DNA from: Isoetes taiwanensis
Taxonomy: Eukaryota > Streptophyta > Lycopodiopsida > Isoetales > Isoetaceae
Reading direction: 5' to 3'
DNA length: 64,000 nt
Assembly (NCBI GenBank): GCA_021234155.1
Contig: JAJEKV010000004.1
Coordinates: 9,862,109-9,926,108 of the forward strand
The translations under genes and the position numbers were made by a program. The notes under the pieces were generated by a model, which saw nothing but the letters and a program-made list of their open reading frames with translations, was not told the origin of the DNA and ran no database searches. Position 1 is the stretch's first letter, and each line of letters opens with the position of its first letter. Positions 23,965 to 38,818 of the stretch are shown here, piece by piece.

Positions 23965-25252
23965 AATATTTCTTAGCATAACTTTTCTAGCATCAAAATT
24001 AATGAACAGAGAATAAGTAAATGATTGATTTCTTAGTTGTTATGAACTAAAATCAGTAATGAGTTATTTCACAAGGCAGCATAGGTCAATCAAAATATTC
24101 CAAAACATACAAAGTAGATCGAAATGAAATTGATGTGAAACCTGGGAAATGAAGACCTTAAAAAAGGAATGAAAGACGTGCTGAAGCAAACGGGATCAGA
24201 CGGCAGGTTACCAAGCTTTCTATGGCTTCAAAGAGATGCATGGTCTCGTGAAAAGTTGGGTAGCTAGAATAATATTCCTCGAATCCCAATCTCCCAAATG
24301 AACACGAACTACAACAGTATATGCTGTTTTAATTAATACAAAACTCCATGCATGCTATTAACGGCTCAATGGCAGCCCTTGTCGCTGTGGCACGATCTGA
24401 ACACTTTAGAATATTTTTAAAAGTCACAAAGAGAAAACGGGGATACTCTTTTAGGGTAGGATCTGGAAAAGCCGCCGGAAAGGCAAAAGCAGTATGTACT
24501 GTATATGAAGAATCCAATTCGTTTTGATATAGCAACACCACGTTAGGACAGAGGAAGTTGCTTTATAATCGGTATGAGCTTTTCATTGTCACAGATTCTA
24601 GCTTTTCTATAACATTTATTTCATGATCTGTCCACAAGTGTTTAGGAGGCTGCTTTAGAATTATCTCTCAGTGATTAAAAAGGGAGATTAGGTGATTTTG
24701 ATTTTAGGTGATTTTGATTTTATTTCTTCAGTAAATTAGAACGATGCGAATGATGCGTTTACTTTACGATGCAGCTTTTAATGCATTAACACATTGACAC
24801 TCTTCAGTGTATAGTGTATATAGATGGTGTTTTATGTTTTGGAGCTCCCATTACTTCTTCCATCTGCTTAATGTCATTTCATATTACGAGGTTGGGTTAC
24901 AGTGACTCTCTAGCTCATTCTTTATATATAAAATTTGGTAATAGATAAGACTTTTGATGTCATTACCCAACTGTAGTATGTCTTTTTATGGCTTGACGAA
25001 CTTTAAATTTGAGTAATCAGGCCCCCCAAGTCTCTTCTACTTGCAATTTTTATGCTAGTGCTTGATCATGTAAGGCAAGAAAGACTAAATATTTGTAAAA
25101 TGGAAAAAGGACTTTTTAGCCCCAAACTATTAATCTCCTAATTTTCAAATGAACTTTTTAAGTTAGCCTCATTGATATGCTGCCTCGTGAGTTCACAAAA
25201 AATAAATAACGCTTGGCTTTACACCGACTTCTCTTCGTAGTATAGAAATATT
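23965..25252. other. Intergenic region between SGPP and coproporphyrinogen oxidase
   Basis: It should hold the SGPP promoter and the 3' untranslated region of the oxidase gene. A short doubled block, GTGATTTTGATTTTAGGTGA, is at about 24690-24721. No other gene or clear TATA box is evident. Confidence 0.5.
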
Positions 25253-27311
<2,059 letters not shown>

Positions 27312-27605
27312 GGATTGGCATCCTAGTGCATGTTGGGTTTTAAGTAGGAAAACCGGCGGCCATGGCCGTGGCCGCCGGCCGGATGTCTTTTTTGCGGTCT
27401 TTTAGACCTCATTTCTTTTCCTTATACAATGATCGTGCTTAGAATGTGCACCCAATTTGTTTTTGGCCTTTCTATCGTGCTTATATACATGCTACTATGC
27501 TTTTCGGGGTTTCCGGCCGGAAACTGGCAGCGGTGTCGCCGCTCGCGGGATGGAGCAGGTTTTCCACCGGAAAACCCTGAAAACCAGGCGGCTCCCAGCC
27601 GTAAG

Positions 27606-28764
27606 ACCACTAGTAGGTGGAAATTCCGTGCTTGCGTTTTCTTGTTTTGCGGCGATGGCAGAGGTCTGGCTATGGCGCGCTCTCTATTCGTCGATGCGCT
27701 TTAGATCTTTTCGAGATTTTTGAGATCCTACTGCCTGGCGCTACCTCTCTTTCGAGTTTTTCTCTAAAGTGGCACATCTCCGCAGTTTTGGATTAAATGC
27801 ATAAGTATTTACTGATATTTTCCTTGTTTGTAAGTTTTGAAGGTTTCTTATAATGGCTGGAAGATCTGACCACAAGAAAGACCTTATTTCTGCCTTTAAA
27901 TATGTCTCTGTTGCAGTTAATGGAGTAGCCCTCTGCTTGGGCGAGAGATTCAAATATTTCTGCTTGCATGTTTTCTAACTTTGGGGATAATCGGCATCAG
28001 CAGCTCTACTTTGCTTCCGGCATGTTTTTCTTGAGACTCTTGCAGTAGCTTGGAAGATCGAAGGTCCTTATCAGCTTATTATTTCTCTTTCTACTTAGTC
28101 AATGCAAGGCTTTTTCCTCAATTTCGATTCTTGTTCCACTGGAGGCGCGATTCTAGTACAGCTGCAGCCCAACTTGCTGCATAATTCCCACAAAGAATTA
28201 TTTCTTTTTCTATTCGATTTTGCTCTACATTCATCAGTGGTGCAAAAATTGACCTATTTGGGGCATCAATCCACATTCATTTTGACTCTTTTTGCATTAT
28301 GTTTCCTTGGCTGAAGGCATCTAGATATCTTGCTCAGAACAATAAGAATGAGTTTCGGAATAGATAAGAAGTTCTTGAAGTTTGCCTCCCTTTTTACTCT
28401 GCTACAGATAATGCTGATCTATCTCCTTTTTTAATATCTTACATCCAGAATCCACCATTGCCGCTACAGTCCACCATCATCTTCTCTTTGGCTCTATCTG
28501 CACCAGATCTCGAGAAAAATGCAAGGTAGAGAGCACAAAGAACTATGCAAGTTATAGCGGCAGGAGCATTTTTGCAAATTGAGCATTTTTTGTAACAGTT
28601 TGTATATGTTTTGTAACAGTTTGATAATAGAAGTGTTCAAAATTATTCAGTGTTCTAACAGTGTTGTGGCGGCGATCTAAGCGGCACCCCAGAAACAACA
28701 GGCCCAAAAGTTATCTATTTTAAACATTTAGCAAAAAATCCAGGAATTTCCACCTACTGGTGGT
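27606..28764. mobile_element. Probable 1.16-kb DNA element with 22-bp terminal inverted repeats
   Basis: ACCACTAGTAGGTGGAAATT (27606-27627, 22 bp) is the reverse complement of 28743-28764 with one mismatch. The bases just outside are TAAG and TTTA, so a TA or TAA/TTA target duplication is possible but unproven. Inside there is no transposase. It lies about 300 bp upstream of the oxidase gene start, so it may border the promoter. Confidence 0.65.
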
Positions 28765-28828
28765 TTATGTGACTAGAAATATTGTGGGTATTTTATTTTG
28801 ATGGGATGTTTTCTTCTTTTGTGGACCA

Positions 28829-29290
28829 TTGTATAAGGGAAATGCCCTGTGGCCTTCTTTCCGGAAGGGAAAGCTGGTCGACGTGTGAAGCGCGGCTTCC
28901 GGAAAGAAGGCCACATGGCCTTTCTCTCAACGTAAAGGGCAGCTGGGCCCAATCCAGGCATGCCACATGTCAACATCCAGGTGAAAGTATCAGAAGAACA
29001 GGTAAGGAAAAGTCAGAAAGGCAGTAAGAGTTATGGAACGCGGAGTAAAAGTGGCAGAATGCAGAGAAAAGAACTTGCACGATTTTCCAAATAAAGAAAA
29101 TGTGACACGCGTCACTTATTCATTGGATGAGACGGCTGGATTGGGCCCAGCCATCTTTTAGGTATGGGGAATGGCTTTTGCAATGTCGTTCCGGCACAAC
29201 GGGAGGGGTCCCGCGACTGGCGGCAGCTGGGAACGGGTCTTTCGGTTGTGCCGGAATGGCAGAGCAAAGGCCATTCCCTTACAAACTAGA
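28829..29290. repeat. Double-hairpin foldback element with four related arms
   Basis: Hairpin 1: GGCCTTCTTTCCGGAAG (28851-28867) pairs perfectly with 28896-28912. Hairpin 2: 29167-29200 (GGGAATGGC ... TTCCGGCACAAC) pairs with 29245-29278 with about five mismatches. Between them GCTGGGCCCAATCCAG (28942-28957) pairs perfectly with 29136-29151. The outer edges, TTGTATAAGGGAAATGCC and GGCCATTCCCTTACAA, are also inverted. All four hairpin arms share AAGGGAATGGCC and TTCCGG, so they appear to come from one ancestral hairpin. Confidence 0.88.
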
Positions 29291-29339
29291 AGTTGGGGAG
29301 TTCTTTCTTGAGCGCAAATCTAACAGGTCTTAAAGTTTT

Positions 29340-31990
29340 GGCAAGATTAGGCAAGCAGAAGTGAGCAGAAGCTTTGATTCAGAAGCGATGGCAGAAACGA
29401 TGGCAAAAGCTTTTGGTAGGTTTTCCAAACCTGTGAATCTTTGTGCCAGACAGCAAGATTGCTATAGCTATGGCGAGATATATCATCAGAATACAACTTA
29501 AACCCCAACCTAGATGCTCCTGTATATACACTATGATGTGATTGTCAAGGGCCCCCCTCTGAAGAAGCTTGAAGTATGTCTCCTGCAACAGTATTTGGTA
29601 TGGAACTGTGGACTTTACCACCAGGACCCGTGCCAAGAAAGCTTTCTGCACCTGCTCCAAGTCATTCCAAGTGACGAGGGAAACTATTGGGCCCTAGACC
29701 TCAACCCCATACAAAAGCACAGGTTCTACTAGTACCTTGAATAGGTGCGATTGATAGGCCCAATCATTTAGCTCTGCCTTGTGGCTATTGTTCTGCGTTG
29801 TATAGAGTGCCTTCCAACCTACTGTGGCTCGTAACCGGATGGAATAATTCTAGTTCATGGCGGACGAGAAGTCCACCCCTAAATATTTGTCAGTGGGTGC
29901 TACTTTGACATTTTGGCCATGATAAGTGAGGGTTGGGGCACTTGGTTGGTGTGTGGACGATATGAGGACCACCTTGGTCTTGGCCAAGTTGACACATATG
30001 TCAATTGCCTGGAAAAATGTGTACAAGGCATCGAGACGGCATTGCATGTCTGCCTGAGTGTGAGCCAGGAGGTCCACATCATTAGCATAGATCAGCTGCC
30101 TGGTGATCTAATATGGAAGTTGAGTTCCATTGCCTCTATTGTCAGCACTCTCTCCAACTGATCAATGTATAGGCCAAATAATGTGGGAGAGAAAGGGCAT
30201 CTTTGGCGGACCCCGATACTGCTCTCGAATGGTTGGCCCACTGGTTGCAGCCGGTCTGAGCATGTCTCATATAACCTGTACACTGCATTCTGCAGTTCCA
30301 CAGGGATCTCCAGCTGTTGCAATCTTGTCCACAACTTTCCTTGAGGCACAATGTCAAAAGCCTTGGCGAAGTCTATGAAGTAGCAATACATGTCTTGTTG
30401 ATGGTTCCTACTGTCCTCAATCAGAGTCTGCAACGTGAAGATGTGATCAATGGTTGCCTCGGCCTGAATCCTGCCTGCGTGAGTGCCCATATTTCTGCTG
30501 CCTCTGCCCATCTTGTCAACTACTGCTCGAGGATCCGGGCGAGGAGCTTTGCAAATACTGAGCTGATCATGATGGTCTGGTAATTGGCCGGGCAGTGTGA
30601 GTCTCCTGCCTTGTAGATTAGGACAATCCTACTAGTGGTCCACTGCAGGGGAAAACTTTCTCGCAACATCTTGTTGAACATGGCGGTTAGTATCAGTGAC
30701 ATGGATGGTCTTGCCCACTTGAGTAACTCTGCCTACATGTCGTCCAGGTTTGGCCTTTTTCCATTGGCTAGATGCTGTCTGTGCACCCTCAAGATTGTGC
30801 AGCTGCTGCAGGTATTGCCCCCACAGCTCGAAGGTGATGTTTCTTGGGGGCGGCACTGGCCTCATGAGCACTCTTCGCCAGAAGGTTATAGGATGACGTT
30901 CCAAGAGGAAGAACATTTCCTGTTGATGGGCCGCAATGTACCTGACCTTTTTAGCCTTAAGGAAAGTGTGGTATTGTCTGATTGTGTCCAGGTGTAGAGT
31001 GGGGTCTGTGACTTGGCATTTGCATTCCTTGCACTCAGCATCAAACCACCGGTTACGCAGAAAGATCATGGCCCCCGAGGTTCGCCGTGGGCGACTTGTC
31101 CCAAAACACCTTTCTGCAGCAGCCCCAATGCCTGCCAGATCCTCCATGAGCATATAGAAGTAAGTATGAGCGTGCTCATAGTCCAATTGGAGCTGGAGCA
31201 TGCGAGGAGCTGTTGTACAAGTAGTTGGAGCAACTTGCCAAGCCAGCTGCAACTAGAGTGGCAGGTGGTCTGAGTCCACCTCCTCATCCCTACCATCCGT
31301 TCCCACGCGAAAGTGGTTGATGACATGCATGTCTTGCTAGCTACCATACCATAGTCCACCTTGCTGAATACGCCTCACTGGTTCTCCTGCCTGCAAACGT
31401 GCTAGCAGGAGGATGGCCACTATGCTAGTCCATTGCAAATCACCAGGTCAAAGATACTGCAAAGCAACAACAGCTGCCTCCCATAGCGCGAGATCTGAAT
31501 GTCAGCCAATGCCCGTGGCCAAGTTCCTTCTGAAGGGCTCAGTTGCAACACATCATCTGCCAAAGGGCCGAATCTCATGAATTGTTCTATGCCAGTGCAT
31601 GCGTTGAAGTCTCCCACGAGCATGACACGTCTACCCCACTGCTTGTGCTGCTGTATGTCATCGTATAGATCGACATAGGGCTCCAACCTATCCACATCTG
31701 AGTGGGTGTGGAAGTTGCTCTTGACATGTGAAAAGTAGCAGGCCGCCACAAATAGAGGGCTATCACTGCAGTTCTACATGCGCACCCACATGTACCTATT
31801 ATGCTTGTCTGTCTTGCACATGGAAACTGACTTTGCCAAGGATGTCCAGTAGTAGCAGGCGACCCTCCATGTCCCCCCTTTCCTGTGCATTCATTGAAGA
31901 TGAAGTGGCGCTGGCATCCTGGCAAGTCGGGTAGCATATGTCCAGCATGTTCCCATGTTTCCATGAGGAAGATGAGGTCCATATCGGCGG
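29340..31990 (-). pseudogene. LINE ORF2 (endonuclease/reverse transcriptase), decayed
   Basis: This is the second copy of the LINE family seen at 1-3340. Order on the minus strand: endonuclease (31420-31990, with VMLVGDFNACTG at about 31615, then DLVICNGLA), linker (30632-31252, with FWRRVLM), then reverse transcriptase. The RT blocks are PANYQTIMISSVFAKLLARI (30560), YCYFIDFAKAFDIVPQGKLW (30370) and GVRQRCPFSPTLFGLYIDQL (30200). The catalytic YADD box reads YANDVDLL at about 30080-30100, losing one of the two metal-binding aspartates. NLAKTKVV follows. A C-terminal block, EQVQKAFLARVLVVKSTVPY, is at 29600-29660. Several frameshifts are present, so it is inactive. The 3' end near 29340-29380 is approximate. 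Confidence 0.88.
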
Positions 31991-32830
31991 CAACTGAGTT
32001 GAAACTGTCTCCCTTCTACCACGGGAAGGCTCGATAATTTCAAGAGATTATGCGCAGGCACAATCCCTATTTGCTGACAAGAGCTGCAGTTGTAAGTTTG
32101 GTGGTGGCGGCACAAGGGTGGTGATAGATGTGGAGGCAACATGTGGCTTGCTGGAAGTGGCAAGTGGGGCCATTAGAGCAGGATGTGCGACTGGGGTTCT
32201 AGCAGAAGGGCCTCGAGGGTTCGAGGTGCCTGCATCACTGTTTGGTGGCTGGAAGATCTGCATCCTTCCCCGGACCAACCTTGCTGCTCCTCCCTGTTTG
32301 CGGACACACTTGACTTTCTCCAACTCGTGTCGGTGGTCTTCCTGTTATGCCAGAGTCAGATCTTGGTCCACATGGCAGTCCCCTTCAACTGCCTATCCTG
32401 ACGCAAGATGGCTGCTCCCCCTTGCGCATCCCTGACTGTGAAGGTGACCACTTGGGGGCAGTCAGGGCATCCATGGCGGCTCGCACGAACAATGTGTATG
32501 GGCATATGAAATATCATCTGATGAGGTGCTCTCCCGCCTCTTCTGTCAGGCCGTGCACCACCAGTGGTGGCTCCTGCATCTCTGCTCCTGGAACTCTGAG
32601 GTAGCAAGGCCCGTGCTGACTGCCGCAGCAGGCGCTGTTTGCAGTGTGTGGGGCATGGGCTATGGCCCGTGCTAAGGTGGCGGCGATATGGGGCAGCTTG
32701 GTGATGCAGTGAAGGGTCGCCCCGGTTGATGTCTTGCAGGCTGCCAGGTATGTGCGTCTGCCATGTCCCGTGTTGCGGCCTCTGCTTTCTGAAGTCCTAA
32801 GAAACAGTGTCGCGATTTTTCGAAATGTCT
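31990..32830 (-). pseudogene. LINE ORF1, decayed
   Basis: This is the upstream frame of the same element. It contains VTFTVRDAQGGAAILRQDRQ, then LKGTAMW (32356-32470), the counterpart of the AVLDWEAKSLLLQR ... LKGTSIY stretch of the first copy. It then has KVKCVRKQGGAARLVRGRMQ (32260-32323), the counterpart of REIRQAGGAAGLVNGKMKV. The protein would bind element RNA. The frame is broken. The 5' end lies near 32830, next to the palindrome cluster at 32858. Confidence 0.7.
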
Positions 32831-32857
32831 TTCACGTACACTGTTTGCTCACCAATG

Positions 32858-33062
32858 CATACACGAAGCAGCATATGTGAAGCAATGATACTATTTTTTT
32901 TTTTTTTAACTTTCGCGTATGCAAAATAGATCAAAAAGCGTTTTTGCATACGCGACTTAGTTTATTTCGCATATGCAAAGCGGCATCGGCAGTTAGTAAT
33001 GGCAGTTACAGTTCTGCATATGTGGTTTCCACTGTTTGTGTACGCGAAAGTATGCGAAATTT
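32858..33062. repeat. Cluster of TTCGCATATGCGAA-type palindromes, copy 2
   Basis: TTTCGCGTATGCAAAAT, TTTTGCATACGCGA, ATTTCGCATATGCAAAG and GTGTACGCGAAAGTATGCGA lie close together. The cluster directly follows the 5' end of the second LINE. Confidence 0.8.
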
Positions 33063-33069
33063 TTTTTTA

Positions 33070-36000
33070 TAAACGCGGCGCTGTTTTTCAAATTTTGCAC
33101 CGCGAGCGTTAACTCTCCTCCAACTCTCCTCCATCAAATCTTCCAATCTACTCCCCCATTTTTTGCTTTTTTTAGTTTTCTAGACAAAAAATAATTAGAT
33201 TTTCATTGTTGTTTTGTTTTTTAGCTGTCTCGAAAAATTCTATAGTTAGGCCCGCACCTGTTCCCCCTGACTAAGGGGCATGACAATAGTGAGTGTCTTG
33301 TTCTATAGACTAAGCCAGACTTATTTTAGTAAAAAAAGGGGGGGAAAATAACACTAAAAAAAGGAAAAAAAAACCCTTGTTGCCCTCCCTTGAAGCGACA
33401 ACCATAGTGATAGTATTTAGGATTTAGGATTGAGGTAGTGGCCCTCGCCTGGTGTTGCCGCAGTTAATTTGCACCATATCGAGGGCGGGTGTCATTGCCA
33501 AAGTTCTCATAGAAGGTTACGAGGATACATTACTAATGTATACTCTAGTTCCTGACGGTCGTGTGCACTGATATAGGAACTGGCGTATATTTTAGTAAGT
33601 ATCTGATTGGTCCTGTCTTTTAAAGCGCAACCCGGGTCAAGTGCAATGCATTGAGCATGATAACCTCTAAGTGGGAGCTTCTTGTTCAGTCAGTAGCTGG
33701 GTCAAATCATAAATCGTGTTGTGGCCTTTATTTGTGTATCCATCCTTGTATATAGTTACCCACCAAAAGTCATTTAGTAGTAGATAAGTGTCCCCACTTA
33801 ACGTGGAAAACCAAAAACTTAGTATTACATAGTAGCGAAAGTGAAATAGTATAGGGTGTTGACAAGCACTAAAGTCGAGGTTTTTTTTGCTTGATCTATA
33901 GGTACTTTTGCCGCTAGCTGTTGTGGAGTTGCGTTTTGCTAGCTAGCAACTAGACACTCACTTAGACAGCTAGCATGAATCCATAAGAAAATAGAATAGA
34001 ATAGAATAGAATAGAATAGAGCAAAAAGTTAGTTCAGATCTAGTGGCACAAGCATTCATATTGCAAAATAGCTTAGAGCCAATGGCACAAGCATTGGTGT
34101 TGTAAAATGAGCCACATGCTGATGGTAGTTAAGTTCTCGACAAAACCTGTTGTATTGATGGGATCAAGGTCACCCAGCCACGCTGTGTCAGATTCTTCGT
34201 TCTTTTGGCTGTCATTTGAAAGGTCCAAAAAATATGTTTTTTAGGCCATCTTCGTCATCAATGAATAGTGTTTTGAGTGTCTGTATCAACGTAGGTTGCA
34301 GTAATTATTGCAAGTCGCTAATCCTCAGTGTCCTCGAAGTTGTCCTTGTCCACTTCGGAATCGACATCCATGAAAGGAAACTGTAGCTTATCCACGACAG
34401 ATACACCACTGTTGCAATTTAAGAGTCACCAGTTGGAGAAGTTATACACAAGTTTATCAGCTTTATTGTGTAGCAAGCAGTTTCAACTAACACTATGTAT
34501 GTACTTGTAGGCACTCCAATTCCTCTCGCTAGCACTATTAGAGGATATCAAGGATGGGATTGTCATTGCAAGTGTAACGAGCCTGAAAGGTTAATAGACA
34601 ATTGATATAAGTAATTTAATATAATTTAGTATGATTATGAGAGACCATTAAACTAATACTGGAGTTGGGAAAATACATACATGGTATGTATATGATGTTT
34701 ATACAGGAGGTCTGTAAATACTAAATTGTAAAGGAATTGAGGTTTTTTCTCTGGAGGCAAATCTTCTGAGGAGGAGTTTTCTGTGAAGGAGGCTTGGAGA
34801 GTGAGCAGGACAATTGCAGAGACAGCTTAACCAGGTGGGTGGTTTACAACTTACACCGGGGATGTTAGGATGATTAAATTGATTCATGCTAAGAATTAGT
34901 TATGAAGCTAATAGGATGTAAATTATAAGTAATATTTTAATGGGAAAATTGTATTCTAATATTATTGAAGCTGAAGGATTCGATGGTTTAAGGAATAGGT
35001 GGAGGATATAGATGAGCCATCAGAGGCAGATTGAACAATAGTATAAATAAAGGATCTTTAAGGGTTTGAGATTTCATAAAGAGAAAGAAAACAAAAGGAA
35101 GAAAGAGACTGTAATAAACCATGAACTGGGGCATGAAGTCTAGATCCCATGATTAGAACAGGGCCTGAAGCAGGTCGGATTGGCCTGGGAGATGGCCAAA
35201 ATTGGTTCAGAAGGAGGAATTCCAATGCTAGAGGCTCGATAAACACTGGATTTGAAACCAAGCTGCCATAGCTGGAGCTGTTAAACAACGTTGCCATGGC
35301 GCCAAAATGACCTGAAGAGGTCAGAACTGAGGCCACCAGGACCGATTTGGGATGCTAGGCCTCTGAGAGGCCGGATTGAGGAAGAAATCGAAGGCCATAA
35401 TGCCTTCGTTGGAGCTGCTGGACTGCGACCTATTAGGGTCGAAGATGAACCTGGAAAAAAGTAATAATAAAAGCTAAGGTTAGGTTGACTTAATAAGCAA
35501 ATAATGCTTAGGATAGGGGTCACATAAAAATAGCAATACTAAGATCAAACAAAAGATACCATGGGGTTGCCATGGAGATTAAATAGGTTAGCTAGGGTTC
35601 TGGAGGCTGTTCTAGTCACTGCTAAAGGATAGTAAACACTAAGTTGATATCCGCATGACAAATTGTGTAATTTCAATTTATTCCGTATACGATGGAGATG
35701 ACAGGTAGTTGATGAAGTGTTGTATTGACGCAAGAATTTAGAGAATTGTCCACAAATTCAGGTTTTGTCCGAAAGTAATGAAACTGTGCTTTTTTATTTA
35801 ATAAAGGGAAGAATAAAAACGTATAGGCTACGTTGCAAAAAAAAGACAGCGGCCAGGCTTATTTAAGAATTGACATCTGTTATTTAGGCAACATCTGTAA
35901 CAAGCATGATCCGCTAAATAATTCCGCTCTACTATTAGTGAACAATAGTGCTCCAACGGCTGACTCAATTGCAGTAATGACTAATACAAAAATATGGTAT

Positions 36001-38600
36001 AAATGGCAGAAAAAGGCAGAGCATAAACGACACATATGTGCACTGGAATATATGTTTGTGCTAGTATGTGCCATTTATCATCTGCATTTCTTGTGCCATT
36101 TATACCTATTGTTATAGTAGTGAATCTGACAGTATCGAGTTATCTATGTCTGGCATCAGCATCCAAACTTCTATCTTCTATCTGTATAAAGCTTTGCTTA
36201 GATTTTTGTGTTGATGAATGAATAGATTAGACATAACCTATTAGTCTTTTGGTGAATTCTCTAAAGCCTCTAATGTTAACATTGGATTTCCCTTGTCTCT
36301 TTCTTCTTCCAAAATCTAGTCTTTCTCAGAAGTTCTCTTGCTCAGGATAGCCCTGTTGGCTGGTGAACTTTGCCCCTAGAGGGCGGTATCGTGTTAATTG
36401 CTTTATTTGCTAACATTTGATCTTGTAGATACTGTCCTGAGTCTACTCATCGTATCAAATTAATATCTGGAAGTAATTTTTGTTTCTTTTGAAACACGTG
36501 GACAATGTTTGGATTTCTTTTAGAATTTTAATTAAGTAGATGTGACGTTTCTCTAAAATATATAGTATAAATACATATATTTTAGGCAACGTCACCAGTC
36601 AAGCCTATCTTAGTAGCCTTATATATCTAGTGCGGAGAAGGGAGCATGGTTAAGTCATTGTATATAACTTAAACAACCATTCCACGTGGCTTCATCCTAT
36701 TGGCGACCCGCCACAAGATGCACCCTATTAGAGCCACATAGTGTGACATTGCAATCTTAACCTACTAATGGCCAAACCCTAACATTAGGCCATTTCCCGG
36801 CTCCAATAGTCTTGGAACCCTCTTCAACCCTCTTCGCGTTCGAAACTCCGTTTCGAGAATCATCTCCTGCAGCATAGCATAGTGCAACATCCACAGGAGC
36901 ACGTGTGCACTATAAGGATTGGGAGCTACACCAAACTACAGCAGAGCAATGGAGATGCCAGGAGCGAGTGGAAGTTTCTCCAGAGCAGGTATTTGGAGTA
37001 GTTTCCTACCTCATTGGACCGGGGAGATGCAACCCAGAGTAGTCTCCTTGGATGGTACCACGGCATTGCGTATTAGGAAAATTACGATCTTGGGATCATA
37101 TCCTGATTTAGCTCATTTGCGCAGTATGCACAGGAGGGGCAGATGGAGTGGTCAATCCTAACCATTGTCTATTGCCAGCCCAAGTCATTGCCATAACTCG
37201 GTCTGCTCTATCTTGAGACCCCAGCCATCAGTCTACTCTTTCCACGAGTCTAAGCCCGGGTAGGAGCTCGTCTGATAGATGATATATTGATGTATATAGA
37301 CGATCTATGGATGGATGGTACTACCCTTCGTGGTTAGCTGATTGTATTGTTATTGCTAGTGCTGACATTTGTATATGCTTCTATTGCTATAGGAGTCCAT
37401 AGGAGAAAGGCGCGCAAGGCACCTTCCTGTCCCCTTCCCGCGCCCTGGCCATCCCAGGAGCGGGATAGATGGAGGGTCCATGCGGCAGATGTCGTTGGAT
37501 GGGGGATTTCTAAGACAGAAAGCCATATTCGCATTTTGAAGCCCAATCTAGCACATGCTCTCCTTCATTACTCCATTCCGTTCCATACTTTCCCTTTCAC
37601 TGCAGTTTAAACCATTTTGTTTTTTCATCCGTTTTTTGTTTCTTGCTTTATACTCTAAATTAACTTTTGCTTCTTAGTTCCCATCATTTTTTATTTTTAT
37701 TTTTATTTTTTTGTCGCTATAATTAGGGTTGTGGATGCTTGAGAACCCATGTGGGTTGTAGATATATGTTTTTGTTAATTTTCGAAGCACCACTAAAACT
37801 TTCGTGGGGTTCACGAAGAAAAAATTAGAGGCCCTCCATTTGAGGATATTCCACAGATCAGAATAGAAGTTGGGTCGTTCTTTTTGTCTGGCGCGTATTA
37901 TGGTCACACCACATAGCATTCTCCTACATCACGGAATGGAAGTTGGCCTGTCGATTCTGCTCACAATAGGTAAGAACAAAGTAAGAACAGGTAAAAACAG
38001 AGGTATAGAACCGGTATAGCAGGTAAGTGGCAAGCTCATGGAACTTATCTGCTTTTGCCATTGCTTCTTCCTCGGTTTTGGAGGGTTTTCCTCTGTTTCT
38101 GTCGGGTTTTTGCAGCCATGGGTCATGTTCTTAAGCTATCCAGCATCATCGTGCATTTTCTTTATGTTTTTGCTTTGTTTTTCCAAATCAGTTTGATGGA
38201 ATGGAACGGACCTTTATGGATGATACTCTCCTTCCTTTGGAAATGGGGCCTTAGCACCTAAATGTCTGCTGGTAGGAAAAGAAAGCTCAGTGATTGGCCA
38301 GATAGAATGTGCAGGAACACAAGTGCATCCGAGTGCAAACGCAGGCAGACCACCACAACCTCAGATAATACCTTGATGCATGCTTCCTCAGCAAGCTATG
38401 GGATGCCAGCACCCTTGAACAGGTCAAGACGGCACATTACCAATGTCATATAAACCCCATGCTAGAGCGGGGCCCGCAATGCTATCTGCGCATCCATCTA
38501 CCCATGGAAAAGCGCAGATCCATTACCTCTATTCGCACAGGCACACACCATCTCTGAATTGAGACGGGGAGATGGATTGGGGAGCCGCGCCAGGTGAGGC
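33070..38600. other. Repeat-like region without recognisable gene
   Basis: An (AATAG)n microsatellite lies at 33988-34020. The remaining open frames are short and unrecognised. The frame on the minus strand at 37674-37919 (ARQKERPNFYSDLWNIL) looks protein-like, but I could not assign it. I see no splice-supported gene here. Confidence 0.45.
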
Positions 38601-38626
38601 TTTGTTAATGCTGCCAAGTTGGAGCT

Positions 38627-38818
38627 GTGGAAGACGAATGCCACACCCTTCAGAGCTATCTAGCATATGATGAAATTCGGACACGCTATGCTGAGTTGGT
38701 CCGGCCTGGCCAGCCCCTGCATGAGATGTTGAGCATGGCCTCAGTGCGGATGCTGGGATCATACCTTCAAGAGGTCATGGATCGACGGGACCAGCTCGGT
38801 CCTCGGGCATTCACCTGA
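38627..38818 (+). pseudogene. C-terminal fragment of a LINE-type protein
   Basis: The reading EDECHTLQSYLAYDEIRTRY, then SVRMLGSYLQEVMDRR resembles the segment after the reverse transcriptase in plant LINE proteins (usual pattern: EDExHxLxxCPAYxxIR ... LGxYxxExxxxR). The usual cysteine is missing. No RT domain is next to it, so this is a small relic. It is on the opposite strand to the three larger LINE copies. Confidence 0.45.
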
